Shown here one piece after another: positions 14,801 through 23,840 of a stretch of 34,414 nucleotides of DNA; position 1 is the stretch's first letter; every line of letters begins with the position of its first letter. The position numbers and the translations under genes were made by a program. The DNA is taken from assembly GCA_009801015.1 (NCBI GenBank), contig VHZZ01000044.1:301417-335830 (forward strand), written 5' to 3'. Origin of the DNA: Silene noctiflora (Eukaryota; Streptophyta; Magnoliopsida; Caryophyllales; Caryophyllaceae). The notes beneath the pieces are model-generated. The model saw only the letters and a list, made by a program, of their open reading frames with translations, ran no database searches and was not told where the DNA came from.

Positions 14801-17800
14801 ATCTTATTAAATGCAGGACATGACATAACAGACCATGATCCTGATTCTATGCTTTCTGTTTGCTCCTCCAAAAATTTAACAATGAGCACATTTTCAGCTC
14901 CTATTTCTTTCTGTAAAAGAGTGGATGTCTTGTTCAAGAAGGGACCCTATATCATATCAAAAATTAAAAAAGATTTAAGATTAAAAAATGCGTAAAAAGA
15001 AAGAATGCAAATATATAACAGAAGAAATCCCTAATATATAAAATATTTAAAGTGACATGCTTTAGCAAGCCTACCATGTAACCATGGGAAATAATGGGGA
15101 TTTCAGGCATACACCCACAGCATTTCATGAACACAAATGTAAATCATCGATCACTCAAAACATAGTATTATGACACAATAAAGAAGAGCATGCATCAAGA
15201 TTATCCATATGTCCATATGCAGGGGACACGAAGACATAAACCATACCTTGAAACTGCAACTTCCATCTCCATAAACATGGCAGTGATAGTTGAAATACCT
15301 TCCTGACTCCCAATCAAGGTACTGCTCGAGAATAAAGGAGCCGATAAGAGGATTTCGTTGGTAACTGGAAAAGCATAAAATTAAGTGAAGCAGTCAACTC
15401 AATCCTGAGCAGTAAAATATACCTTCCTCCTCTCATTTTCCTTGCAAATACCACGACCAAAATCATTCCAAATGTGGAACTCAAAACTATTCATGTCAAG
15501 CATGCTAAGGTTTCGAATCTTTTCAGCAGTAATTACGTCTTCAAGCTCCTCTCTGCACAGAAACATACATCAAATTCTGTGGTAGTCAATTAAACACAAA
15601 AAAAATATGAGACTACCTTACCTCCCCTTGTAATTTAAAATCAGAAATGCCTTCCTAAATTCAAGTTCTGCGAAAGCATCAGTTAAACTATCCATCATCC
15701 CCATATCAGCTTTTCCCTCGCTAGCAGTGGCTGAGCCGATAAACTGTTCAGTTTTTGCATCAACCATAACCTCACTAGTAGTCGATGCAGGAACAAATTC
15801 GTCCAGGAACGATGCAACTACATCATCTGTGTTACTTTCAAATGTTTCCATTAGCGGATAATATAATGGAACGTACATTGTCCATTTTCTGATTTTTAAA
15901 ACAGTGAACGGGTTATAAAGTAAGGTACCAAGTTATAAAGATACTAAGGACATGTCATACCAGGAAAATTTAAAGTCCTCCTTCGTTTATTTGGTGGTAA
16001 CACATCTCCTGCAAACACGATAAAGCTTTTGAGTGAACATGATCAACCAAATGAAATACAGCATCTCGATAAGAACCCATTCCTAAAGCTAACATTATAG
16101 AGCCTATTGGAGACATTCTAGAATCTAGAATAAGTTAAAACTTTGCATAATGTCTTTTTGAGAAATAACCAGGGTAGCTCCTAAATATACAGTTATGAAA
16201 TCTGTAATTGCAATCATGAATGTTATATAATTTAGAACTGGGAACCAAGGAAAAACTCAAACGGCATTCAATTGAAGCGAGTGAGGGTAATATAAAAACA
16301 TATGATAACTTAATGTCTTACTCTGTACTAAACAATGTGATCAACCTTCTCTTTTGTACATCCCCCAATCTTTTATTCTCACAAATCACTAGCATACTAT
16401 TACATTCTCCAATCTTCTATTCTCACACATCACAAAAATAATGTTTTTTTTTTCTTGCAAACAAGACGAATAAGAGGGGGGGAAATAGTATTTTAATGAT
16501 TTGTGAGCGGAGAAGGTCGGAAAGAAGCATGAAATGATAATGTAGATGACTAGATGGTATACCTCCTCCTTTCGATGCATACCGATTCCCGTGTTTAACT
16601 CATTTCACTATATTAAACAAATTTTCTTTCATATTTTTGAAAAATATACCGGAATTCTTGCTTATTCTCGGTCATTTCTACGTTTTCCTAATTAGGATGT
16701 CGCTGACATTTCTTCACATTTCCGTTTTTGATACATGCAAATTGCTAATCCTACCTATATGCAAGTTATTTTTCTCTTTTTATATGTCTAAAACCACATC
16801 ATCTTCCCTCTCTATGATCTTTGTGCAAAAGGCAAATGTACAGAATGAAAGGGGGGGGGGAGGGAATAGTAAAGATACAATGAGCACGGACAAATACTAG
16901 CAAAATACGAACTCCAATTACATTTGAAAAAATTAATGACCAAAGTTCAAACCTTTCACTACATGTCAACGAGAACTAAAAAATACCAGCAAATATCTCA
17001 AATTTTGCTAAACAAAAGTAATGATCAAAGTTCATACTTTTTCTCACGTAGATAAACTTACACGCATGGTTAATAAGAAAAAAGAAAGAAAAAAAAAAAT
17101 CTTCCTGTATACCGTCCAAAAACAAAATTGTATTTCCTTCCCCGTCAGTTTGGGGTGTTCACTCAGTGGACTGGACCGGACCATCCATATTTTATTTGGT
17201 CCGGTCCACGGTTCACCTAGTTACTCTACTTTGGTCCTCGGTCCGGTCCTGGACCAAACCGTGGACAGAACTTATATAAGAAAAAACCTTTAAAGTTGTA
17301 ATATCATTGATTTTATCCTCTAATTTGTTTACACATATTATAAGATGCGTAATTATGTCCTTAAATCTAGTAAGAAGATAACGTTGCTTATTTCTCACTC
17401 ATCATATTTGGTCCATTTGGTCTCGTCCGGTCCTGTCCACGCATTTTTCTGGTCAAGACCCGACCGGACCATATTGTCCACAGTCCACCTTTTAACCCTT
17501 ATTTGGTCTTCCACCTTTTAACCCTTATTTGGTCTTCGGTCTAGAGAGAGTTTGGTCCGGTCCACTCCCGGACCAATGAAGACTCCTACCGCGTCATTAA
17601 AATCGTTCACATTCACTTTTTATAGTCAAAGTTTTAAAACTTTGATCCCATATAAGCAATAAATCTTTTAAAATTCATTTTCGATAAAGAAGGTAATATA
17701 TAAATGTCGGAAATTATGCCCAAACTATCGCATTGGACACCATGTTATGCAACATGGAAGATCATCGTAAAGGAGAGGGAGTTATTCGCAACAATTACTT

Positions 17801-18706
17801 AACTATATACTCCCTCCGTCTCGGTCATTTGTTGTCCAATTCCATTTTGAGGTGCCTTAGTCAATTTTTTTTTTCTTTCCATTTTAGGAATGTATTTGAT
17901 GAGCAATTCGATCTTTTACACCTAATTTGGTCCACTTGTCATTAAATAATTGGTCCCCTCCGTTTTTTTCTTGATCGTTCTGACAAAACCAAAGGACAAC
18001 AATTGAATAGAACGGAGTATATAACAAAGTGGAATCCTAAGTCGGATAAAGAGTCCAGTTGTCATCCTAGTAAAGGTACGATGATATGTTACACGGGAGC
18101 TAATAAACATATAACTAAGCAAAATCCTACGATAGATAAAGAGTCCAGTTGTCATTAACTAGAGTGTACGATGACATGTTACACGGCTAATAAATTTTCG
18201 GAGGAACAAATAGAAAAACTCATAACAACCTGAATACTAAACACACCGTATGAAATATAACCCGATACGATAAAATATAGATATAAAAACCGTAACAACC
18301 TGAATACTAAATACATTACTATCAATCAATGAAATATAACGAGATACGATAAAATAGGTATAAAAAGCAAAAAATAACCTATGGGAGGAGTATTATTGTT
18401 GGAAGAAGGAGAAGCGAAAGCGTCGGAACGATGAGAAGTAGTGACGGAATTAGGAGAACCCTTAGCAGGAGAGACACAATTATTGTTATTCATCTTCTTG
18501 TCGTCCTTCTTCTTCTTAGCTAAGTGAACAATTAAAGCACTGAAATTGATGATTATGCGCGAATTACGTATGGAATTGAGAACGTCGATCGATTGTTCCT
18601 CGCCGATTTCGGCGAGGTATTTTCGCGCGACGGCGTCCGCCGGTGGCTGAGATTTCTCGCGCGCAGTGATTTTGAGAAGATTCTCCACTGCCGCCGGCAG
18701 CACCAT
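5874..18706 (-). CDS. RDR5: RNA-dependent RNA polymerase, RDR3/4/5 (gamma) clade, 21 exons
   Basis: Eukaryotic cellular RdRPs make double-stranded RNA from single-stranded templates for silencing. Exons in transcript order: 18379-18706, 15961-16008, 15622-15826, 15423-15552, 15247-15321, 14754-14946, 14083-14281, 13917-14004, 13678-13818, 13496-13564, 13042-13161, 12919-12990, 12662-12768, 12227-12360, 11828-12050, 11286-11511, 9953-10098, 8606-8768, 6871-7015, 6591-6760, 5874-6128. All modelled junctions are GT-AG, the phases agree and the sum is 3237 nt, or 1078 aa. Landmarks are FKGPFLNKT across exons 5/6, [15 protein letters not shown] at about 441-455, [12 protein letters not shown] at 557-568, [12 protein letters not shown] in exon 14, and catalytic DYDGD at about 773-777 (codons 11313-11327). 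The DYDGD form, in place of DLDGD, marks the RDR3/4/5 class that includes tomato Ty-1/Ty-3. The number 5 in the symbol is tentative. Exons 2-5 and 10 are the least certain. The gene looks intact. Confidence 0.9.
7995..8395. mobile_element. hAT-like MITE in an RDR intron
   Basis: The ends are TAGAACTGGCAAATAG on the left and, reverse-complemented, TAGAGCTGTCAAAACAATG on the right. The flanks ggtggaaat (left) and ggtggaat (right) look like an 8-bp duplication blurred by small indels. Inside, a segment with aaatgggtcat, cctcaaccc and gttaattttgtgtc occurs twice in direct order (about 8088-8140 and 8315-8365). It lies in the intron between exons 18 and 19 and carries no transposase. Confidence 0.65.
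10509..10600. repeat. 46-bp tandem duplication in an RDR intron
   Basis: Two adjacent 46-bp units, 10509-10554 and 10555-10600, differ at only two positions. Both contain gattaatggaaacacacatg. The duplication is recent and sits in the long intron between exons 16 and 17. Confidence 0.85.
10808..10995. mobile_element. MITE with CTATGTTGC ends in an RDR intron
   Basis: The left end reads CTATGTTGCTCAGACTCGG and the right end, reverse-complemented, reads CTATGTTGCCCGGACGC. The interior has gtatccgacac and ccaacacggg words. This matches a plant repeat type I recognise by its terminal 'tgttgctcggactc' word, but I cannot assign a superfamily or see a clear target duplication. It is 188 bp long. 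Confidence 0.55.
11313..11327 (-). other. RdRP catalytic motif DYDGD
   Basis: The minus-strand codons GAT TAT GAT GGA GAT in exon 16 encode the metal-binding Asp triad of cellular RNA-dependent RNA polymerases. They are preceded by EIAGG and followed by MYWVSRDPE. All three aspartates are present, so the enzyme need not be catalytically dead. Confidence 0.9.
17150..17588. mobile_element. hAT-like element with ggaccgg-rich ends, RDR intron 1
   Basis: The left end reads TTGGGGTGTTCACT and the right end, reverse-complemented, reads TAGGAGTCTTCATTGG. Subterminal zones are full of ggtccggtcc words in both orientations, around an AT-rich core. The flanks ccgtcagt (left) and ccgcgtcatt (right) suggest a damaged 8-bp duplication. 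It also contains an adjacent 29-bp direct repeat near 17487-17536 (cttttaacccttatttggtc twice). Boundaries are good to a few bases. Confidence 0.55.
17810..18017. mobile_element. Stowaway-like MITE, RDR intron 1
   Basis: The left end is CTCCCTCCGTCTCGGTCATT and the right end is the imperfect complement, finishing ggacaacaattgaatagaacggag. TA flanks both sides (17808-17809 and 18018-18019), the Tc1/mariner signature. It is 208 bp with no coding content. It is related to copies at 25989-26164, 28104-28311 and 30602-30806. Confidence 0.75.
18033..18196. repeat. 90-bp-period tandem duplication, RDR intron 1
   Basis: Copies at 18033-18109 and 18123-18196 share gataaagagtccagttgtca and atgttacacgg with a 90-base period. 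They are moderately diverged and begin just after the Stowaway-like MITE. Confidence 0.75.
18223..18366. repeat. 70-bp-period tandem duplication beside the intron-1 donor
   Basis: Units 18223-18292 and 18293-18366 both begin taacaacctgaatactaaa and end gatacgataaaata plus tataaaaa. The second unit stops about 10 bases from the presumed 5' splice site of RDR intron 1 (GT at 18377-18378 on the minus strand). Confidence 0.8.
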
Positions 18707-18730
18707 GGATTATTGGGTTTGGAGTGATAA

Positions 18731-18739
18731 TTAGGGTTT
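18731..18739 (-). promoter_or_regulatory. telo-box-like AAACCCTAA in the RDR leader
   Basis: On the minus strand this reads AAACCCTAA, 25 bases upstream of the RDR start codon, in a pyrimidine-rich leader. Such boxes are common near starts of broadly expressed plant genes. A role here is inference. Confidence 0.4.
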
Positions 18740-18951
18740 AAAATTGGGGGAAATTTTGTAGTGAGGAATTGTGAGTGATGGAACTGATGATGATCACTGA
18801 AGTGAAAGAGTAAAGCAGTGAAGTGTCAAGTGTATCGTACTACTGAATCTTTTGAAACGGTTGCTTTTTTTTTCTTTCGGAGAATGGAGAGGTTATTTCG
18901 GAGGTTTGTCATTTTGTACGAAATATTCAAATTTTTATTTAGAAAATTTTA

Positions 18952-20115
18952 GACTTTGTTTGGTAAATTTAGTTGAAAAGTTATTTGAAATTTGAAAAGT
19001 TATCTGAAATTTGAAAAGGTAATTGAAAAGTAAGAGCTAATAAAATAATTTATTATAAAAAAATGTTTGGCAAACTAGTTGAAAAGGTAGCTGATTTATG
19101 GTAACAAAAAAATGACGTAAAAGGATATGATAATGATTTGATATTATAGATTGAAGGGGTAATAAAGGGAAGATAATTTATTTCAGCTACCTGAAATCTC
19201 AAATGTTACTCTAGATAATATTTCATTTCAGGTAGTTTATTTGATCAAATAAGTCACTTCTTCCATTCAACTTCACGCTACCATATTGCAAAATGCACAA
19301 ATATTAAGGTAACAATAAACAAGTAATAGAAGCACAAATGGTGATCTTTTAAAAGAGCGGAAACTGACCATAAACGTTAGTCCACTGGCAGGCGACCTTC
19401 AACCATCCAAACTCACTCCCAAAAACAGAACACAAAAAACCGGTTCAACCCTCACTTACCCAGGAAAAGAACATGCATGAAAAAAGATCATCGCAGCGAG
19501 CCAAGTCCGATCAGACCACCATATCATTGCATGTCGCCGGAAAATGGAGGAAGGGGAAAAGGGGAGGGGGCCGGGGCACCTTCACGGAGGCAGACAACGA
19601 ACCAAGCAAACAGATTGGAACAGTTTCCGCTATTTTTAAAAGATCACCAGCATACTTTTGTTACCAGTTGTATCCATAGTCATGCAGTTGTACTAGTCTT
19701 ATTAGTGCTTTGGTTTGTTTTTCCGTTGAATAATTCTGGATGTAACTATGGCTCTAAAAGCCAATATTGTATGTAGTTACGTCTTTTTACCGTTGTCAAA
19801 AAAAAAAAAAAAAAAAAAAAAGTGCAAATGGTTGTGTGAAGGTTGCTTTATTTTAATTAGGGTGGAGTTTGATGTTAATTTGTAGTGGACTAGTGGGATA
19901 AGAGCGACAAAAGTTGTAAATATGAGGTTTTCATTGGGACAAATAGGTCATTTTTACAATCTTTTTTAAGAAAGTCGTAGAATGGAATTGAATGGACAAA
20001 AAAGAAAATATGGTAGAGTTGAATGGATGAAGTACTTGTCACATACTTGCAAAAAAATCAGGTAACTGAAATTTTGGTCAAATAAGCTATCTGAAGTGTC
20101 GTGTCAAACGGAGCC
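18952..20115. mobile_element. TIR element with GACTTTGTTTGG / GGCTCCGTTTG ends
   Basis: The left end reads GACTTTGTTTGGTAAA and the right end, reverse-complemented, reads GGCTCCGTTTGACA. Subterminal words such as caggtagct, gaaatttgaaaag and aataagcta recur in both arms. I could not find a clear target duplication, so the superfamily and exact ends are uncertain. A retroposed poly(A)-tailed segment lies inside it. No host coding sequence is seen. Confidence 0.45.
19343..19820 (+). mobile_element. Poly(A)-tailed retroposed segment
   Basis: A run of more than 20 A residues at about 19799-19821 ends a 478-bp segment of higher GC content than its surroundings. The words flanking it, agcacaaatggt (19331-19342) and agtgcaaatggt (19821-19832), match at 10 of 12 positions and may be target duplications. 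The open frames inside (19473-19776) show no recognisable domain. It could be a 5'-truncated LINE or a processed transcript copy, and I cannot tell which. Confidence 0.5.
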
Positions 20116-20167
20116 GTAAAGTCATAACTTGTGTTTACGAGTTCGGAAAGTAACGAATTTTTTTTCA

Positions 20168-20432
20168 AATTCTCCGCAAGTACTTCTATTTAAGCATTTT
20201 GGCGTTAACTAGGAGCCCAAGGAGTAGAGTATCCCCTATCAACAGTTAGAGCAATTTCTTTCAGGATACTGAAGAAAACTTAATGGGTAGATTCCTCCCA
20301 AGTTTAATTTTTTTCTTTCGCATGAGTTAGAAATCGAGCCCCTAGCCATCGCAAAATGTCCTAAATAATTGAGTAGTACTTATATGCCTAATCAAATACA
20401 ACTAATAAAGTGGATAGTGGTATCTTAGTGTA
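20168..20432. repeat. Direct repeat, copy A
   Basis: This is a 265-bp unit containing tacttctatttaagcatttt, gttagaaatcgagccccta and aaagtggatagtggtatct. A diverged second copy lies at 20639-20875 in the same orientation. Many substitutions separate the two, so the duplication is old. Confidence 0.75.
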
Positions 20433-20439
20433 TCAATTG

Positions 20440-20637
20440 AACTTATAGAAAAATGGGTATGAATTGAGTTAAATTTTTCTGAACTTGACATGTATGAGCT
20501 GAACTTATAGAAAAATAAGTATGAATTGAACTAAATTTTCTAAACTGACTTTATACAATCAGAACTTTTATAAACTGAACTTATAAAATATAAACTAAAT
20601 TTAAAGAGAGTAGCTTTAAGCCCAAAAGAACAGTAAT
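20440..20637. repeat. Spacer with gaactgaacttata repeats
   Basis: Two internal copies of tatagaaaaatgggtatgaattg-like sequence are followed by aaactgaacttataaaatat. The segment ends with ttaagcccaaaagaacag, which resembles the right end of the TIR element at 34161-34380. Another partial copy lies at 22232-22300. It is probably the remnant of one dispersed element family. Confidence 0.45.
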
Positions 20638-20638
20638 T

Positions 20639-20875
20639 AATTCTCCATAAGTACTTTTATTAAGCATTTTGGTGTTAACCAGGGGTCCATGAGTATAGTA
20701 TCCTTTACCAATAGCTATAGCAATTTCCTTCGGAATCTCTCACAAGTTTAGTTTTTTCATTCGCAAAAGTTAGAAATCGAGCCCCTAACCACTACAAAAT
20801 ATCCTAAATAATTGAGTAGTTCTTATATGCCTAATCAAAGACAACTAATAAAGTGGATAGTGGTATCTTAGTGTA
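20639..20875. repeat. Direct repeat, copy B
   Basis: This is the 237-bp partner of the unit at 20168-20432, ending in the same word gtggatagtggtatcttag. I see no TG...CA ends and no primer-binding site, so I do not call it an LTR pair. Confidence 0.75.
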
Positions 20876-20884
20876 ACTCCTCAA

Positions 20885-22300
20885 TGAAATTATTAAAACA
20901 TTTGATAGCTTTTTTTCTTTATAAAAAGCAAATGTTAGAAGCAAAGTAGTTCCAACTTCCTCGTGTTTTCCCCTCACTTATTGGCATGCTTGCTAACCTT
21001 TATTTCCTCGTCTTTTTTCACATAACTTAGTTACAAAGTACATCGACGTACATCAATTATAGATGAGAAGAAATTACTAATTTAATAAAAACATTTAAAC
21101 ACAACAATAAGTCAATAATTAGCTAATAATTATTACCCGTAGTTTTTAAACTGTATTATATACTCTGTATTTTTTTTAGCATTAGTTAGCATCAGAGATG
21201 TAATTAGGTTCAAGTTCTATCTTAGATCGAAACATCAATTTTAACAATATTTTAATCAATCATAACATCAGATATAAAATTAGGTCCGCTTGTGCTTAGC
21301 TTCGTTCCTATTAACCTGGCTAAATAAGGAAACAAGACTCTAATTTGTATTAAATTATTATAATCTTTATGATCTTTTTTTAACTAAATTATAATCTTTT
21401 AATTAAAATAAATAAAATTGGTATAAATCTAAAATTACTATATGAAAAACCAATAAATTGATATTATTAATTTCGTATATAAAAACTTACCATGTACTTA
21501 ATTTGTATAAAAAAAATTATAAACTAATATTATTAATTTGTGACAAAAAAATCTTTAAAATTATTTGAGAATTGAAATCATTAGTTTTGTGGTAAAAAAT
21601 TCATTAAAATACACATTTCATGACTTTACTCAATTCTTTTGATTAGTTTTCCACTCATATTAAAATATAAAAAATTAATAATATATCAATTTTAAGTCTA
21701 TAAATAGTACCATTATAAATAAAGGATCTACAAATATCGCGCATGCATATGCGGGATCCATACTAGTAACCATAACAAATGAGCATTGATATTTTTTTTG
21801 TACGTCGAGTTTCACACTATAAAAATATTAATTATAAATGAAAGTTGATAAATCCATACACAACAACTCATATATAAATCAATAATAGCCAAAAACACTT
21901 TTGAAAATGCATAGACGACATGAAGCACAAGTACGTATTCCATTAGTTTTTAGTGACATAAATATTATAAACGGACAAATTAATGACAATCATTTTTCTT
22001 GCTTTATTTCAAGTACTTATCAACATGAATTTGGATATTTTTTTTTTTGAGGAGATAAATCCAAGTTCACGTGAATTGTTATTTTATAAAGAAGTATAGG
22101 TTGATTAAATTTGGTACAAGTTAATTCCATGATAAAAATATACCATCATGCACTAGGGTTATATGCCGTTTTAATTATTTATTTATCTTTAATTATAATA
22201 CTTCTCACACATAATTAAAAAGATAAAATAAATGAACTGAATTTATACGATCAAAACTTTTATGAACTGAACTTATAAAATATAAACTAAACTTAAAGAA
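20885..22300. other. AT-rich intergenic, no gene seen
   Basis: Very AT-rich, with scattered homopolymers and the partial gaactgaacttata repeat at its right end. No open frame with protein character, no tRNA-like fold words and no clear transposon ends. Confidence 0.45.
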
Positions 22301-22304
22301 AGTA

Positions 22305-22522
22305 ACTTATTTGAGTCAAATAATTAAAGTGATGAATATCAGTCTCACACACATTGTTAATTCAGTACTACTGAAGCACGCGATATTAAATTTTGTATTT
22401 CATTGTATTTAACATCAGTCTCACACACATTGCTAATTCAGTACTACTGAAGCACGCGATATTAAATTTTATTTTCTTAGAAATATTGAGAACACGTACT
22501 TATTTGAGTCAAATAATTAAAG
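22305..22522. repeat. Nested direct duplications
   Basis: The inner 57-bp units 22338-22394 and 22414-22470 differ at one base (gttaattcag versus gctaattcag), with a 76-base period. They are bracketed by an outer identical pair reading acttatttgagtcaaataa at 22305-22329 and 22498-22522. The near identity indicates recent events. Confidence 0.9.
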
Positions 22523-23613
22523 ACATAAATATCTTATAATGGTAATTGACTAACGTCTTGCTTTTTTTTTCTTTTGCTTAATTTTAGCGATTATTTATTT
22601 ATCTCTTTTTATCTCATTTGAGTTTAATTCAATTGATCAATTCAGATTACTTTACTTCATTTGTTTTTGAATTAAATGAAATTATTTAGTCTCCATATAT
22701 ACCAAAGTTGGTTTCTTTAAGCACATATACTACATATACCGGTTTTATAATAACTTGTTACGCTCATTTAGTGATAACAATAGCAATAAGCAAGAGAAAA
22801 GAACTAATTACGGAGTATAAAATTATTGGGTTGTATTTAAGGAACTGAATGAGAAAAGAAACTCTTAATATATACATTAATTCCATTGATTTTCGTGTAA
22901 TTTAATTTTAAATTTCTAAATTAATACCAAATATAAAAGATATTAAATGTTTAAATACGAGTTCGAAAAACATTACCGTAAAATTATTAATTTATTATAT
23001 ATGCTTCCTACAACTTTATTAATTATTATATAACACGTACGCTCCTCTCTACATCTTTGAGTTCCCATCATTTGGTGGACACCCTTACACCTAACTTTGC
23101 GCTTTGAAATAATAGTTCATCAAACCAAAGAAAGAGTAAAATATCTACTTTTATTGTTAACCAAATAATACTCAAAACTATGCAAAAATTAAAGGGTAAT
23201 GATAAATACACTTTTTAGGGTTGTATTATTAAATACCTTCTAAATTTGGTATTAATTTTGGAATTAAGAACCAAATTACATATCCACTGATACAATTAAT
23301 ACATATATTAAGTATTTATTTTTCTTTTTAGCTTCTTAAATACACCCTAAGGATTGTATTTATCATTTTCCAAAATTAAAGCAAATTTAAAAGAGTATGT
23401 CCATATCTCTCTCTTTCATGGACCATCCATGTATTTCTTAACAACAACAACCAACCACTCCATAATTAAAGGTAACAAAGTCAAAAGTAAAATAAAAATA
23501 TAAAAAAAAAAAGACTTGAAATTTATCCTTGTAATTAACTTGAAAATTTGAAGATTAAACTACCATGGATCTTCTCATTAAGATCTTTCTTACATGCCTC
23601 AAAAGAATACAAT
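22523..23613. other. AT-rich intergenic, no gene seen
   Basis: I see AT-rich sequence without coding signal. A loose inverted pair lies around 23200-23230 and 23335-23365 (gataaatacactttttagggttgt against ccctaaggattgtatttatcat), which may be the ends of a small element of about 165 bp. Confidence 0.4.
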
Positions 23614-23784
23614 CAGTGGCGGATTTAGGGGGCTAGCAGAGGCGCTTGCCAAGGAAATATTCGAAAATTCTGGTTAAAATTTACGAACTTTTTTCAAGGT
23701 TACGTTATGTTATTACTTCTTTGTCCCCGCTAAGATTCTTCATCCTTTCTAAGGGTAAATCCTTGCTCCGCCACTTAATACAAC
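23606..23784. mobile_element. Small TIR element with CAGTGGCGGA ends
   Basis: The body is 23614-23776 (163 bp). The left end reads CAGTGGCGGATTTAGG and the right end, reverse-complemented, reads AAGTGGCGGAGCAAGG. Flanks aatacaat and aatacaac match at 7 of 8 positions, consistent with an 8-bp hAT target duplication. It ends 64 bp beyond the stop codon of the DUF761 gene, so it may lie in that gene's 3' region. A diverged left end of a related copy may be at about 24951-24990. Confidence 0.65.
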
Positions 23785-23840
23785 TTCACTTGCTAGTCAA
23801 ATAGAATTGCATTATTGCATTATTGTATAGTACAAGAGTA

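Noticed and set aside
15322-15364. A longer version of RDR exon 5 starting at 15364
   Set aside because: It would give codon phases that do not fit exon 4. The acceptor at 15322-15323 restores phase and gives the family-like [16 protein letters not shown].
15827-15885. A longer RDR exon 3 including [17 protein letters not shown]
   Set aside because: The upstream acceptor does not fit the phase of exon 2, whereas the CAG ending at 15827 does.
19473-19776. Two overlapping plus-strand frames of 68 and 99 codons
   Set aside because: Both lie in the poly(A)-tailed retroposed block and show no recognisable domain.
20168-20875. A miniature LTR (TRIM) element
   Set aside because: Direct repeats exist, but TG...CA ends, a primer-binding site, a polypurine tract and a 5-bp duplication were not found.
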